Source: Lucinisca nassula
Lineage: Eukaryota > Mollusca > Bivalvia > Lucinida > Lucinidae
Direction of reading: 5' to 3'
Length of the DNA stretch: 64,000 bases
NCBI GenBank assembly: GCA_963580285.1
Contig: OY757010.1
Span: forward strand, 146,864,675-146,928,674
The notes beneath the pieces are model-generated. The model was not told the origin of the DNA and did no database searches. It was given only the letters and a program-made list of their open reading frames with translations. Position numbers and translations under genes: made by a program. The number at the start of each line of letters is the position of its first letter. Position 1 is the stretch's first letter. Of this stretch, positions 35,065-45,796 are shown in pieces.

Positions 35065-35352
35065 TAACATTACCATTACGATAGCACACCCGTGCAACGT
35101 AATGCATTTTTTCACATCTTCAAAATGGCTACTTTTATGATGAAAATCCGCAATATTTTTCTAATTTATACTGCAAACATAGGCTGTTGGTGCTCGTTAG
35201 AACCGTCCCATTGAAGCGGTTTTAACGGGTACCCACAACCTATGTCTTGGAGCAGAAATATGAAAAACAATGTATACCCCGTAAACCCCAGTATAATCTG
35301 TATAAAGTGGGGTTTAAAAGGGTGTTCAAACCACGGACTTGTTCACGTGATG
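35065..35352 (-). mobile_element. HP-1 copy
   Basis: CATTACGATAGCACACCCGT on the left and GACTTGTTCACGTGATG on the right. The core is CATAGGCTGTTGGTGCTCG, TTAGAACCGTCCC, GGTTTTAACGGGTACCCAC. Confidence 0.8.
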
Positions 35353-35374
35353 GATGATATATTCGTATTTTACA

Positions 35375-36000
35375 ATGACGTTTTTCATTCTGAAGTCCTA
35401 GAATTTTTCAGATGAGAGCTTTTTGTTTTTAATATTGTCCTTATTTGGTCAAAATATTGATTGTGAGTACTCGTTAGAACCGCCTCATCAAGGCGGTTCT
35501 AACGGGTACCCCAAATCTATGTCCATTTTGAGCGAAAGTTAGAAGAATAGAGAATAATTTATAATCATGTAAACCCCAGTTCTAATGCACTTACGTATGT
35601 AACGCGGTATATTCCACGATATACTGTCGGTAATCCGACGTCACCACGTAACGTCGCTATTCATTGGGTGACATTTGGTTTTACGCAGCTCACAGAGCCT
35701 GCCGCTTTGTGCAAAATAGTACAACATTTAACAAAACAACAGATTAAGTGCTTTAGAATGGGGATTACTGTATTGAAAATTGTCATTTTGGGAGGTAAAT
35801 CGTTGGTTTTACGGTCGCAAATTCCGTTTTACGGCTCCGCTGACGCGTCGCCGTAAAACGAAATTTCCGACCGTAAAACCACCGATTTACCTCCCCAAAT
35901 GACAATTTTGAATACAGTTATCCCCTAATTGTCACTGTATAAAGTGGGGTTTACAAGGGTGTTCATTACACAGACTTGTATAAATGACGAAATGTGGTTC
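35375..36000 (-). mobile_element. HP-1 copy interrupted by a palindromic element
   Basis: HP-1 core at 35460-35525 (GTGAGTACTCGTTAGAACCG / CGGTTCTAACGGGTACCCC). The right part reaches GTAAACCCCAGTTCT at about 35595 and resumes at about 35938 with TATAAAGTGGGGTTTACAAG. The 340 bp between include the palindrome at 35760-35924. Confidence 0.65.
35760..35924. repeat. Long near-perfect palindrome (~75-bp arms)
   Basis: The left arm GGGATTACTGTATTGAAAAT...GGAGGTAAATCG...GGTTTTACGGTCG...CCGTTTTACGG pairs with the right arm CCGTAAAACG...CGACCGTAAAACCACCGATT...GAATACAGTTATCCC around GCTCCGCTGACGCGTCG. Confidence 0.85.
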
Positions 36001-36001
36001 A

Positions 36002-36290
36002 CATGGGTGTTTACTACATTCACTTGTATCGTGTTTGCAAAACATAACGAAAACACGTCTATACATTGTAAATTGTTAGATGCAAAATTGTAATATTTTT
36101 TCTAATTTCTGCTCAAAATATAGATTGGGCGTACACGTTAGAACCGCCTAATCGATGCGGTTTTAACGAGTAGCCACAACCTCTGTCTAAGAGCAGAAAT
36201 AAGCAAAATAATGTATACCCCTGTAAACCTCAGTTTTCTCTATATAAATATGGATTAGGAGGGTATTCATTTCACGAACTTGTTACCATG
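36002..36290 (-). mobile_element. HP-1 copy (diverged)
   Basis: Core ATAGATTGGGCGTACACG, TTAGAACCGCCTAATCGATG, CGGTTTTAACGAGTAGCCAC; right side TGTATACCCCTGTAAACCTC and CACGAACTTGTTACCATGAT. Confidence 0.7.
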
Positions 36291-36471
36291 ATGTTGAATC
36301 CCTAGACATTTTCATCATGAATTCTGATAACAACCTTTGTAGGGATGTTTCAGAGAGACGTTTTTCATATATTGTCGTGAAAAATGTATGTTGTGTGTAC
36401 TCATTACTATACTTTCATTTTATAAAAGATCAAAACGATATCCGTAAGGCATCCCCGTTATGTTTCCTGAC

Positions 36472-36656
36472 GTGCGTGCGTGCGTGCGTGCGTGTGTGTG
36501 TGTTTGTGTGTGTTTGTGTGTGTGTGTTAATTTTACGCTCCACCAGCAGCTAAGGACGAAAGACTCATCCGAAAGTCTGAAGAAGCCCGGTATCGAATCC
36601 ACGACCACTGGTTTATGGGGCGAGTAGCATAACTACTACACCATGGAGGTCTTTGA
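36472..36656 (-). mobile_element. tRNA-SINE (CACTCAC-tail family) beside a GTGC/GT microsatellite
   Basis: 36525-36656 is the minus-strand counterpart of the SINE at 6361: CATGGTGTAGTAGTTATGCT, GGTCGTGGATTCGATACC and GACTTTCGGATGAGTC. The 36472-36527 run of GTGC and GT repeats adjoins its 3' end. Confidence 0.7.
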
Positions 36657-36738
36657 TTAACTCTTAGTGGTTTGATCTCTCACTATATCGAACAAGTTGT
36701 CATGGTGTCAGAGATATTCCAGCCATGATATTCGGCTG

Positions 36739-36947
36739 TACAGTGAAATTCCGCTATTAAGACCACCTAAAATTAAGACAAATTATGCTGTTAAAAGCAT
36801 ATTTAGAAGGTTTTAAGTACGTTTTCTTAGTGTTTCCTTTATCCGGTCTGCTCTCGTGGAAGACCACCTTTGGGACTGTTCAAAAGTGGTCTTAAAGACC
36901 ACTTTTGAACAGTTCCAAAAGTGGTCTTAATATAGGAATTTTACTGT
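36739..36947. mobile_element. TIR element with ACAGTGAAATTCC ends (AAGACCACC family)
   Basis: The left end ACAGTGAAATTCCGCTATTA+AGACCAC is mirrored by GTGGTCTTAATATAGGAATT+TTACTGT. The interior has a second palindrome AGACCACCTTTGGGACTGTT / AACAGTTCCAAAAGTGGTCT. About 205 bp, 20 bp from the donor of exon 5. Other copies: 12015, 40317-40512, 53924-53990 and 63868 to the window end. Confidence 0.8.
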
Positions 36948-36966
36948 TTTTAGTTTATTCTCTTAC

Positions 36967-37099
36967 CTTTCCAATAGATTTCACACCTTTAAAGATACAG
37001 AGAAAAACGAATATCCAGGCGACTATCATCGAGACGGCCATGTACCAGGACGGGTAGCCAATATCATCCATGCCACTCGATATTTGTAAAACATTGTAC
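36967..37099 (-). CDS. SLC6 transporter exon 5: TM4
   Basis: The acceptor TTTTTAG precedes 37099; the donor GGAAAG|GTAAGA ends at 36967. Its first base completes Gln226, and residues 227-270 follow in phase 0. It reads VLQISSGMDDIGYPSW, then TM4 and FCIFKGVKSIGK-type sequence (LCIFKGVKSIGK here), very close to the family consensus for the TM4-TM5 junction. It lies 630 bp from exon 4 and next to a TIR element at 36739-36947. Confidence 0.93.
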
Positions 37100-37321
37100 C
37101 TAAAAAGTACGAAACCATAATGTTAGCTTCGTTTGAATTTAATGGGTACGAATACACCAGCCATATTTTCGCAGCCTTTGCAAGGGAGATAACTTGTGAC
37201 ATTTTGTTTGCTTTCCTGGAATCAGAATTTGACAAAACCGGTTCTACTTTTAATGGAAAGATTCTTTCTTTTAAGAGCAGAGCGTAACAAATGTGAAGGT
37301 GTGGCTATTTCCTTTAAGGCG

Positions 37322-37525
37322 TGTTTGTTTGTTTGTGTTTAACGGCTCATTTGACACTATTTAGGTCAATTACTTAACTAAACTTCCTGGCCAGGCTTTT
37401 ATATATACGCGGTTAACCAGTACAGCGCAGACTCTTTCGCCAGAAAAAGGAACAGAATGTCCGTAAAACATATTTCTTAATCAATCTCCACGAAAGAATG
37501 TTGCCCGACTGAGCTACCGTGGCCG
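37322..37525 (-). mobile_element. tRNA-derived SINE
   Basis: On the minus strand it starts GCGGCCACGGTAGCTCAGTC (tRNA-like A box). It continues TTTCGTGGAGATTGATTAAG, GCGCTGTACTGGTTAACCGC and ends AAACACAAACAAACAAAC. The same family is embedded in both arms of the inverted duplication (about 44485-44715 and 52655-52885). Confidence 0.7.
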
Positions 37526-37728
37526 CTGCATGAATATTACCACACACTAAAATTAAACTCCTACTTACTACATGACTTTAAAATACAAAGAGAGAAAGGG
37601 GAATGCAAACTGGATTCTATTTAAAGAATAACCCTTATGAGAAACTAGCATTTGCAAATTGGTTTAGTAGAGTACTTTGATGCTTGTCACCCCAGTATTG
37701 ACAACATGAAAATAAGAACAAGACCTAC

Positions 37729-37951
37729 TGCCAAAATTGTTCGGTGGAGCTCATAGGCTTCAGCCTAGTGCTGGAATTGTTCGTGACGTTCGTTAACTGA
37801 TAGGAACTACGTGAGACATCGCTTGTTGCATTGTACTGTGTGCCGTTTTGCTCCGTTGTGGTTGTATTGGCATAGTCGGGATGGCTTTGTCCTTGTCTAT
37901 AGCAGGCCTCTGTCGTCCACCAACCATCACATGTACTCCACGGGACTTCAG
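37729..37951 (-). CDS. SLC6 transporter exon 4: large extracellular loop EL2
   Basis: The acceptor GATCTTCAG precedes 37951. The donor is CA|GTAGGT (exon end 37729), chosen because the alternative downstream GT would include an in-frame TAG. It encodes residues 153-225. Cys159 and Cys168 fit the conserved EL2 disulfide (VPWSTC ... EAC). Six N-glycosylation sequons follow, at Asn180, 187, 192, 206, 209 and 210. The exon ends SSTEQFW, matching the family SPVxEFW before TM4. The loop is Thr/Asn/Ser-rich and is expected to face outside the cell. Confidence 0.92.
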
Positions 37952-38259
37952 CTGAAGATCAAATTTTTGTTAACATGTACAATGATTTAAAAAATGGCCG
38001 ATTCCATGTTCTGACCAATAAATTGTAGATGGGGTTCTGGACCATGGGAACATGCTTGTTTGATTTGCGTTTTAACGTCCGCGTCGACACTGTATAGGTC
38101 AGTCCATGGGAGCATGGAACTCTGGGTCATTCAACCTATTTATCGATATCGCCGTAGACACGCATTATGCGGATCTGATGTAAAAGGATCCGACGCATTT
38201 CTTGGTCAAGCACAGTTGGCTGATCATACTATCAGAAAAAAATCGCATCAACTGCCTCG

Positions 38260-38545
38260 GAAATCCTATCATGATAACATGTCCGTGCAATGAACTCCCC
38301 TCTAAACCCAACTTTATATAGAGAAACAGGGGTTTACGAGGGTAAACATAATTTTTCGTATTTCTGCTCCAAAACATAGGTTGTGGGTACTCGTTAGAAC
38401 CGCCTCATTGAGGCGGTTCTAACGAGCACCAACAACCTATGTTTGAAGCGTAAATAAGAAAAATATCGCAAATATTCATCGGAAAAGTAGCCATTTCGAC
38501 TATACAAAATAATGCAATTGGTCATATGGGTGTGTTATCGCAATG
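38260..38545 (+). mobile_element. HP-1 copy with full 67-nt hairpin
   Basis: 38375-38441 reads CATAGGTTGTGGGTACTCGT+TAGAACCGCCTCA and then its reverse complement with two mismatches. Outer parts are CATGTCCGTGCAATGAACTC and GTCATATGGGTGTGTTATCG. Confidence 0.85.
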
Positions 38546-39610
38546 CTCTTTCATCAGATTCGCATGGTGCGTGTCTACGGCGACATATTTTGTGTGCATG
38601 TGACCGTTCCACCCTTTCATGGTGTTCGACCAGTCTCTTTAAACGCAAATTCTAACACAGCGTGCCTGAATAGGCAATGGTAAATAACTGTGTTTTATTC
38701 TATAACAACTCACGGCAAGGAAGAGCGTGACGAGTGACATCATTAAAAACTGCCAATTTATGACGTCACTAGTCGATTTCCTTGGCGTTAGACGGTGTAA
38801 CGTCAAATTCTCGCATCATAAACGTTAGAAAAGGATATAAATGCGTGTGTTTCAGTCGATAATTTTAGCGGAATTTCTTCTACCAATGGCGAAAAGTTGT
38901 GACATTTTGAAGGAAACAACACCATCATTGCCGATTGTCAGCGTGTTAGAATCGAAATAGACCAGCTCTAGTTTGTGATTTGTTGAGTAATAAATCACAG
39001 TTTGTCGGTCAGTTGTAAGTCGACAAATCACGCGCGCTATGCGCTCGTGATTGGTCTACTTTACAACTGACCTTCAAACAATGATTTATTACTCAACAAA
39101 TCACAGCTAGAGCTGATCAATTTCTTAAGCAAAGCATATACATGTATGATCAGCCTGGGTCCATTTTCGATTTCCTCAAACTAATTTTACTTCGAAATTT
39201 ATGGAAACTCTACCCATACTGTAGAGATTTACCTTATCAGCTGTAACAGTTTCTGTTCGGATGTTGTCGAAGAAAACATGCGGTCGAAAAGTATTATAGC
39301 TCATAAAGGAAATCCGAATTACACATCTGTTGTACAGGGAAATTGGAAGCCTTTCCCTCTTAATCTTTCGATGCTTTGAAACATTTGTTTGGGCCTCTGG
39401 AAAAATATTGAGTAACGCACTTGGCATTGTTACTCGGTATTTTTCGTTAGTTTTTACAAGAATTAATGCCCTTTATTAATCGACTATCCCGTATTGATCG
39501 GAGGTCATCCGTATTAACACCAGGTCAACCAATATTAACTGAGGTCAAGTGAGGTCAAAAAATCAAATCAATAAGCATGTTTTTTAATTGTGTCAATTAA
39601 TAAAATTGTC
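38545..39610. repeat. Intron sequence with CGCGCGC hairpin repeat
   Basis: Between exons 4 and 3. 38970-39115 is a diverged copy of the hairpin at 33058 (AAATCACGCGCGCTATGCGC). The minus frame at 39176-39427 has no recognisable domain. Confidence 0.55.
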
Positions 39611-39613
39611 AAT

Positions 39614-39783
39614 AATCAAGTAATTTCGCATTGACCCAGTTACAGGTCCTCGGTCAGCTTCATCGGCCCTCGGCTGACCCAGTTACAGGTCCTCGGTCAG
39701 CTGCATCGGCCCTCCGCCTTTGGCCTCGGGCCCATGCAGCAGACCTCGGACCTGTACCTGGGCCGATACGAAATTACTTGATT
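39614..39783. repeat. GC-rich fold-back element with AATCAAGTAATTTCG ends
   Basis: The ends AATCAAGTAATTTCG and CGAAATTACTTGATT are perfect inverted repeats. Inside, ACAGGTCCTCGGTCAGCTGC pairs with GCAGCAGACCTCGGACCTGT, and a direct repeat of GACCCAGTTACAGGTCCTCG occurs in the left arm. Confidence 0.8.
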
Positions 39784-39964
39784 AATAACATTATATTATT
39801 TTCTCCAGAAAATGTCTGCCGCGTTGCGTTGGTTTATACCAGAATTATTGTCCTTCATTGTCTCTCGAGTTTCCGCGCAATATCTTGTGGTAGAATTGCT
39901 GAATATTTCCTAAATAATATTGGCATCCCTAATTTGAATTTTGTATATGAATACCCTCTCAGTA

Positions 39965-40135
39965 AAATATGGCGAGTGGACCGTTAATCGGAAGTGTGCA
40001 AAAATCGAAGTGTCCGGAGAAAAAACATCTGACTTGCCATTGCAGAATTTGGCTTCTCACACGTGACCCGAGAAAGGCTCGAACTCACAGAGGTGAGAGG
40101 CTTAAAAGTTCAAGAGACGGCGCTGTCAACTAATG
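39965..40135 (-). mobile_element. SINE fragment (CCGGAGTACCCGGAG family)
   Basis: AAGTGTCCGGAGAAAAAACA, GCAGAATTTGGCTTCTCACA, CCGAGAAAGGCTCGAACTCA match the copy at 24350-24530 in the same orientation. Confidence 0.6.
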
Positions 40136-40316
40136 TGCCACAGAGGCCCACACAAAGGCATCTGTTTCAGTTCTTACACAAGATATTGAGCAGAACCTGT
40201 TTTCTGGCAGCACTTACATGTAAGGGCAGAAGTACTGGTGTACAATAACTATTAATGCTAGGTAATAATCCAAAAACGCGGTATAATCAATAATATTTTT
40301 CATGTGCAGGAAAATT

Positions 40317-40512
40317 CCTACATGAAGACCACCTTTGGGACTGTTCAAAAGTGGTCTTAAAGACCATTTTTGAACAGTCCCAAAGGTGGTAAATGACGAG
40401 AGGACAGTGTATGCAGAAAACACAAAGAAAGAATAACTGCAACAAACTAAAAAACTTTTTAAAGCATAATTAGTCTCAATTTTAGGCGGTCTTAATAGTG
40501 GAATTTCACTGA
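40317..40512. mobile_element. AAGACCACC TIR element, rearranged
   Basis: GAAGACCACCTTTGGGACTG, TCAAAAGTGGTCTTAAAGAC and CATTTTTGAACAGTCCCAAA form the internal palindrome. The right end GGCGGTCTTAATAGTGGAAT+TTCACTG matches the family terminus. The left TIR is absent. Confidence 0.7.
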
Positions 40513-40639
40513 ATATGTGAAGTTTGGTCGAAGTCTATCAATCCTTTCCAAACTCTGATATAGGACTCTGTTTGCTTTTCAGTAATGATGATGATGATGA
40601 TTTCGTGTTTAACGACGCGTCAACCCTCTTTGTGGGTCA

Positions 40640-40959
40640 CCGGCCCCGACAGCTCAGTTGGTAGAGTGTCCGCTCCGGGGAACGGGAGGTCACGGGTTCG
40701 ATCCCGGACCGCGACATACCAAAGTCGTTAAAAATGGTACTAGCTGCTCCTCGCTTGGCACTCAGATTTACGGGGTAGAGCCAGGACTGGTCGACCCAGT
40801 GTCAGGATAATGTAACTGGGTGTGGTATCATGTAATGTGTCTGGGACATGATACTTCAGTGAGGCAGCACTATAAAAGTGAGCATTGAGCTCCCTGTCGC
40901 AACCAGACACCGTCGTGATATGACTGAAAAAATGTTGAAAGCGACGTTAAACCCGAATT

Positions 40960-41017
<58 letters not shown>

Positions 41018-41019
41018 CA
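40640..41019 (+). mobile_element. tRNA-headed SINE with (CA)n/(CGCA)n tail and 14-bp TSD
   Basis: The head GCCCCGACAGCTCAGTTGGT...ACGGGTTCGATCCCGG has both Pol III boxes. The body includes GGGTAGAGCCAGGACTGGTC and TGGTATCATGTAATGTGTCT, then GACTGAAAAAATGTTGAAAG and CGACGTTAAACCCGAATTC; the tail is CA then CGCA repeats. CTCTTTGTGGGTCA occurs at 40626-40639 and 41020-41033, so the microsatellite is part of the inserted element. Confidence 0.9.
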
Positions 41020-41148
41020 CTCTTTGTGGGTCATAAACGTCAAGCGTTTGCTTTTCAGTAAAAATCAAAAGTAGGTTCCATTTGTTCCTTCTTCATCAGC
41101 AAATGAATATTTACTTATTCAGAAAGTACTTAGTTACCAAACTCTTCG

Positions 41149-41454
41149 GCCCCCGCCCATCGGGGCTTGAAGCAATAGATGGGCTGCATGAGGCTTCCAC
41201 ACAGAACTGAAACCGACACGCACACGAGTACTGGTAAACCGCTTAGGGGATGTAAGCCTGCCTAGGTAAAGCGGTGCGAGCCGGCCCGCCCATGCTTATA
41301 AACCCTATTGGTTTCATTGGGTGGCAGGGCTTAAGATGTCATTTCATCTCAAATGTCGGGTGAAAGTCCTTCAAAATTGGAAGCAACGTCTCCAAAATGA
41401 CCTTACAGTGTTGACGGGGACGTTAAACCTTAACTCAAACAAACAAACAAAACT
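41149..41454 (+). mobile_element. SINE-A copy, full length
   Basis: GGCCCCCGCCCATCGGGGCT through TGAAAGTCCTTCAAAATTGG to AACTCAAACAAACAAACAAA, ending about 100 bp from exon 3. Confidence 0.85.
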
Positions 41455-41550
41455 ATGTACTGTTAATACAATGCACGCAACCAATGAGTGGCGAGGCGTA
41501 TTTGTGGACAGGATACATGTAATAAAATAAACTAGTTTCCTGTAACTTAC

Positions 41551-41649
41551 GTCGAAGTGCATTTGCCATATAATACAACGTCCATGCAATAATTGTATTG
41601 TAATACACCGATACCACAGAAAGGGTTATTATCATACCAAATCCAATTC
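41551..41649 (-). CDS. SLC6 transporter exon 3: TM3
   Basis: A strong polypyrimidine/TTTCAG acceptor precedes 41649 and the donor GTAAGTTACA begins at 41550. The 99 nt encode residues 120-151 plus split codons. The segment GIGFGMIITLSVVSVYYNT continues as IIAWTLYYMANAL, TM3 of the family. It includes the paired Tyr of the substrate site (YYNT). The phase matches exon 2 (one base) and exon 4. Confidence 0.93.
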
Positions 41650-41689
41650 CTGAAAAAAAAGAAGCAGAATATATGCATCTTGTTAACTA

Positions 41690-41960
41690 ATCAGTGATAT
41701 GGACAAACGTGTCATCACGCAAACAAGTCGGTGAAATGAACACCCCCTTAAATCCCACTTTATATGGAGAAAACTTGGGTTTACAGGGATATACAATATT
41801 TTTCTTATTTCTGCTCCAAGACATAGGCTGTGGGTACTCGTTAGAGGCGGTTCTAACGAGCACCCATAGCCTTTGTTTGTGATACAAATAAGAAACAAAT
41901 CACGGATTTTCATCAGAAAAGAAGCCGATCTGGAGATGTGAAAAATCATAGTAAGGGTAA
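41690..41960 (+). mobile_element. HP-1 copy with partly deleted hairpin
   Basis: GCAAACAAGTCGGTGAAATG, ATGGAGAAAACTTGGGTTTA, CATAGGCTGTGGGTACTCG, GGCGGTTCTAACGAGCACCC. Lies 40 bp upstream of the exon 3 acceptor. Confidence 0.8.
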
Positions 41961-42014
41961 GTTTTCGTAATGTAATCTTTTCATAGCTGAAGAGGAGTTT
42001 ACAGCGCCATACCC

Positions 42015-42242
42015 GCAACCGCCCATCGTGATGGGCTGCACGATGCTTCTACGCAGAGCTGAAACCGACCGCACACGAGTACTGGTTTCTGTTCATCGAT
42101 ACGGCGGTTCTAACGGGTATCCACGATCTATATTTTGAGCAGAAATAAGAAAAATATCACACTTTTCATCTTAAAATTTTCGTTTTAGCGATGATAAAGT
42201 TTACAATGTATTTGTATAGGCATGTTTTCGTAATGCCGTGGT
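42015..42242 (+). mobile_element. SINE-A head joined to an HP-1 fragment
   Basis: 42015-42087 is a SINE-A piece (GCCCATCGTGATGGGCTGCA, CACACGAGTACTGGT). 42100-42242 is the right half of HP-1 subfamily b (GGCGGTTCTAACGGGTATCC ... GCATGTTTTCGTAATG). Confidence 0.7.
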
Positions 42243-42399
42243 TTTAATTTTCTTTGACGATGTGCATTTAATATCAGCATGTCAGTATGCTCAAAATACA
42301 TTTCTTTATTGCAATTATATACATAAATAACGTAATATGGAGGTTTTTGACGATATTCATATGTAAATTTCTGCTTGCTTTTAAACACACAGTAACAGT

Positions 42400-42757
42400 A
42401 TTTATCATATGACGTCGCGTCTGAGAGTGTAATAACGCCATGTAATATTTTCGATAATCCACTAGTGGATTAAATATGCAAATTAGGTAGATACGTCCCG
42501 TAACGTTATATGTACGACGTCGTGTTTCCTAGTGGCGGAATATTGAAATTTTTTGTAAACAATCGTGAATAAAATGCGTTTTAAATGTCATATGATAAAT
42601 AGAATCTTGCATTCGTGCTCATGTATTATTGATTTTATTAAATTCGTTGAGGAAAAGCGATAAAATGCTCGGCAAAGCCTCGCATTTTATCCCGTTTCTT
42701 CAACTCGTTTAATAAATCCATCAATACATGAGCACTCATGTAAGATCCTCCGTGTAA
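42400..42757 (+). mobile_element. HP-2 copy
   Basis: TTATCATATGACGTCGCGTC to CATGAGCACTCATGTAAGAT. Hairpin TTGAGGAAAAGCGATAAAAT / ATTTTATCCCGTTTCTTCAA. Confidence 0.85.
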
Positions 42758-43094
42758 TATTGAAACGTTATAAAGAATAAAAAGACGAGACAGGAAAACT
42801 AAACATTGTTTTGAATAGGGTTTTATTTTTAAATGGAGACCTCTTCGTCTTTGATGCAAATACTGCCCTGCAAGGGTATGTTACCTTTTTCAAATTTATG
42901 TGACTTCTTGTGTCTAACATGCTCAAGTGCTGCCTAAAATAAACTTTTAATATGTGTCTCCTAAATTAGAATTTATTCCGTGAAATATATTAGGTGTTGC
43001 TTTTTTTAAATAGTATATGTATATCAAGATTCTTCTTTAGTGACATTGACCGCATTGTCGAGGTCACGTAATTTTTGGAACATATATTTTTGGT

Positions 43095-43400
43095 TGGGGA
43101 CAAACGTTACGATAACACATCCATGCGACAAAGGGCATTATTTTATGTCTTAAAATCGCATATTTTTCTCGGTTGAAAATATGTGATAATTTTCTTACAA
43201 ATGTCTTATAATGTCCAAAACATAGCTTGTGGATGCGCGTTAGAACCGCCTCAATGAGGCGGTTCTAACGAGTACCCACAACAAATGTCTTGGATTAGAA
43301 ACAAGAAAAACAATGCATACCCCTGTAAATCCCAATTGTTCCTATATAAAGTTGGGTATACGGGGGTGTTCATTACATGGACTTGTTAATGTGAGGGTTT
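43095..43400 (-). mobile_element. HP-1 copy with full hairpin
   Basis: GATAACACATCCATGCGAC, CATAGCTTGTGGATGCGCG, TTAGAACCGCCTCAATGAGG, CGGTTCTAACGAGTACCCAC, right end GGACTTGTTAATGTGAGG. A further fragment of the core lies at 43430-43510, and 43665-43740 is a tail of the SINE family at 6361. Confidence 0.8.
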
Positions 43401-45333
43401 TCTTTTACAGAAATTTCTAGTTCTAAGTTATTCCATAATCCTACATTGTGGATTCTCGTAAGAACTACCCCGATGAGGCGGGTCCAACACGCCCCGAAAT
43501 CTATGCAAATATGAAGCTCACATCAGAGAAAAAAAAAACACATTCAAGTTGTTCAGAAAGAAAGAACATTAACTCATGGGTGTGTTATCCATATGTAAAC
43601 ACCTGGTTTGTTCATGTTGTTGTACTACGACAAATCTATTTTCGTTTGAATTCACATTCTAAGTGAGTGAGTGTTTTGAGTTTTACGTCTCACCAACAGC
43701 TGAGGTACCTCGGTTTAAAGACTCATCCGAAAGTCTGTCCCGTTCTCACTGTCGGGAAACAAACTCCGTGGTAGCTATCATTTGTGCTTACGTCACACGT
43801 TAGGAAGTTTGTTCGGGTACGATTTATGTTCGGAAAACAGGTATTTCCGTTTCTGTCTTCAATACCTTCCATTGGAGAAATTTGACACGTAGCGCAGTAG
43901 GTGGCGCATAAATTCCAATTTCTTTGGCTATTTTCATTATCTGTGTGCTTCCCATGGTTGCCGAGAACACTTGGGACAAAACTCCGAAAAACTGTCTGTT
44001 AGCGAACACGGATAGTTCAAGAAAATCCTCTTTTTTCATAGCCCACAGAAGAAAAGTTCTGATAACAGGTTCGCTTCGAAGCACCTTCGTCACTTACCTA
44101 CACCCATCCCTTTGATGGCAGCAGAAAACCCCTCGTCGAAGTGTTGGAAGAGAAAAAAGTAATAAAATAATAGCGTGCACGGACGTCGGCCACGAGCAAA
44201 GTGAGATAGCTTCCACGGACGATCTTTCCCGAAGGGTTTTGCAGACTTACAAACACGCTTGATATGCATATTTCCTCTCTTTTTAGCTACACGGAGTTCG
44301 TTTTCTCAATAGGATAAACTTGTTTCAAAATTTGAGTAAATTGTTTAACAAAAACTAGGTTTCATTTTTTTCTCTAAACGAAGATTTGTATCGTGTCAGT
44401 CGCTTTCTAGTTCAGTGAGCAAAGCGACTCGCAATTTGTTCAGTGTGATTCAGCGATGTTCCATGTGATTCTACGAAGAGTGGTTTGTTTGTATTGGAGT
44501 TTGACGGCCCATTCAACACTATTTTAGGTCATGTTTGAGCCGGTCAGTTTACTTCATCCACACTTTTCCTGGGCAGGCATATACGTAAGCGGTTAACCGG
44601 TGCAGTGCACATTCTTTCGCCATAAACTGACAACTTCCCTTCTTGAAACAGCGGAAGGGAGAGAATGACGGTAGAAAAGATTTCATAATTAATCTCCACG
44701 AAAGAATTTTGCCGACTACGAAGAGTGACTTCCGAAAATTGAGAAGAGAGTCAGTATTTAAATCTACAACAGGTCTACAATAACAGCGAGTGTTTTTCGA
44801 TCTGTCGACGCATTTTCGTTTGGTTTCCTTGGAGCTGTACGACCCAAACAACACTAAGTTACATCGAGCAAGACAGTTTACGTAACCACATTTTATCTTC
44901 CCTGCAGCTGCTGTTGTGCCATGTGGCGGCCGTAAAAAATCACCCGTACATCATCCTGGTGCATATTATATTTTCTGGTTCTTTGGGATAATTGACTTTC
45001 TTTAGATAATTTATTTATCTTCACTGCAGCTGCTGTTATGTTCTGTGTCGGCCGTACAAAGTCTCTCCGTGCATCATAATAGTGCAGATTATATTTTCTC
45101 ATTGAGTGCATTTAGAATAATATTGCAGATAGAATTCTGCTTAAGCCGGTGCCGTTGTTGCACATTTCAGTACTGGTCATGAATAGACTCAATAAAACCT
45201 GTCTGCTATTTTCGTTTATTTGATGTATTCCTTGCGTCCAAAGGATCTAACTATTCAGAATTTATTTATTCATCACAAACTGTGGAAATTATTTTGCCAG
45301 AGGCTGACACCTGCCTTTCACGAATCCACAGAA

Positions 45334-45362
45334 GAGAGAGAGAGAGAGAGAGACAGAGAGAA
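45334..45362 (+). repeat. (GA)n microsatellite
   Basis: GAGAGA run inside the left arm; the right-arm counterpart near 51265-51285 is much shorter (CTCTCTCTCT), so the repeat expanded or shrank after duplication. Confidence 0.9.
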
Positions 45363-45796
45363 TTACCAAAGAAAATATTTCAATGTTGCCGAACAGGCGG
45401 GGATCGATCATCAGTCAGACACGTTTTTGATAAATTTCTGAAAAAGGTAGTCCTTTGGAACTGAAAACTATTGGGTGTGCACGATTTTTCTGGGCCCGAC
45501 TAGCTTATTTCGGCCTACCAGGCCTCATGCGTAATCCTCAACTATTCCCTATTAAATCCCGCAGTCCAATAAATGATTACAAAGGACTAGTAAATATATA
45601 TAACCCACTGAGACCATTACCTGATATACCTACATATGTGAGAACATAAAGGCCCGGTCTATGTGAAAAATGTGTAAAGTAGTCTGTATGTGCTCATATT
45701 CATATCAGAAAAAAGAGCTGATCCACACACACTAAAAAGGGATTTTTACAAAATTCATACATGTATGTTTACTTGTATGCGGGTCGGTTTCAAAGT

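Noticed and set aside
37034..37235. Minus-strand frame overlapping exon 5 extended upstream of 37099
   Set aside because: The acceptor TTTTTAG at 37101-37100 and the phase from exon 4 define the exon start; the upstream part is intron in another frame.
40641..40716. Possible tRNA gene (both Pol III boxes, cloverleaf-like head)
   Set aside because: It is followed by a SINE body, a (CA)n tail and a target-site duplication, so it is a SINE head and not a functional tRNA gene.
43824..44093. 89-codon open frame conserved in both arms (also 53571-53840), 81/89 residues alike
   Set aside because: It starts at GTG directly after a stop, with the first ATG at codon 19. Of 11-12 nucleotide differences about eight change the amino acid, so there is no sign of purifying selection; it is explained by the recent duplication.
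44549..44854. ~100-codon frame shared with 52525-52827
   Set aside because: The frame runs through a tRNA-derived SINE within the duplicated arms; similarity is due to the duplication, not a protein.
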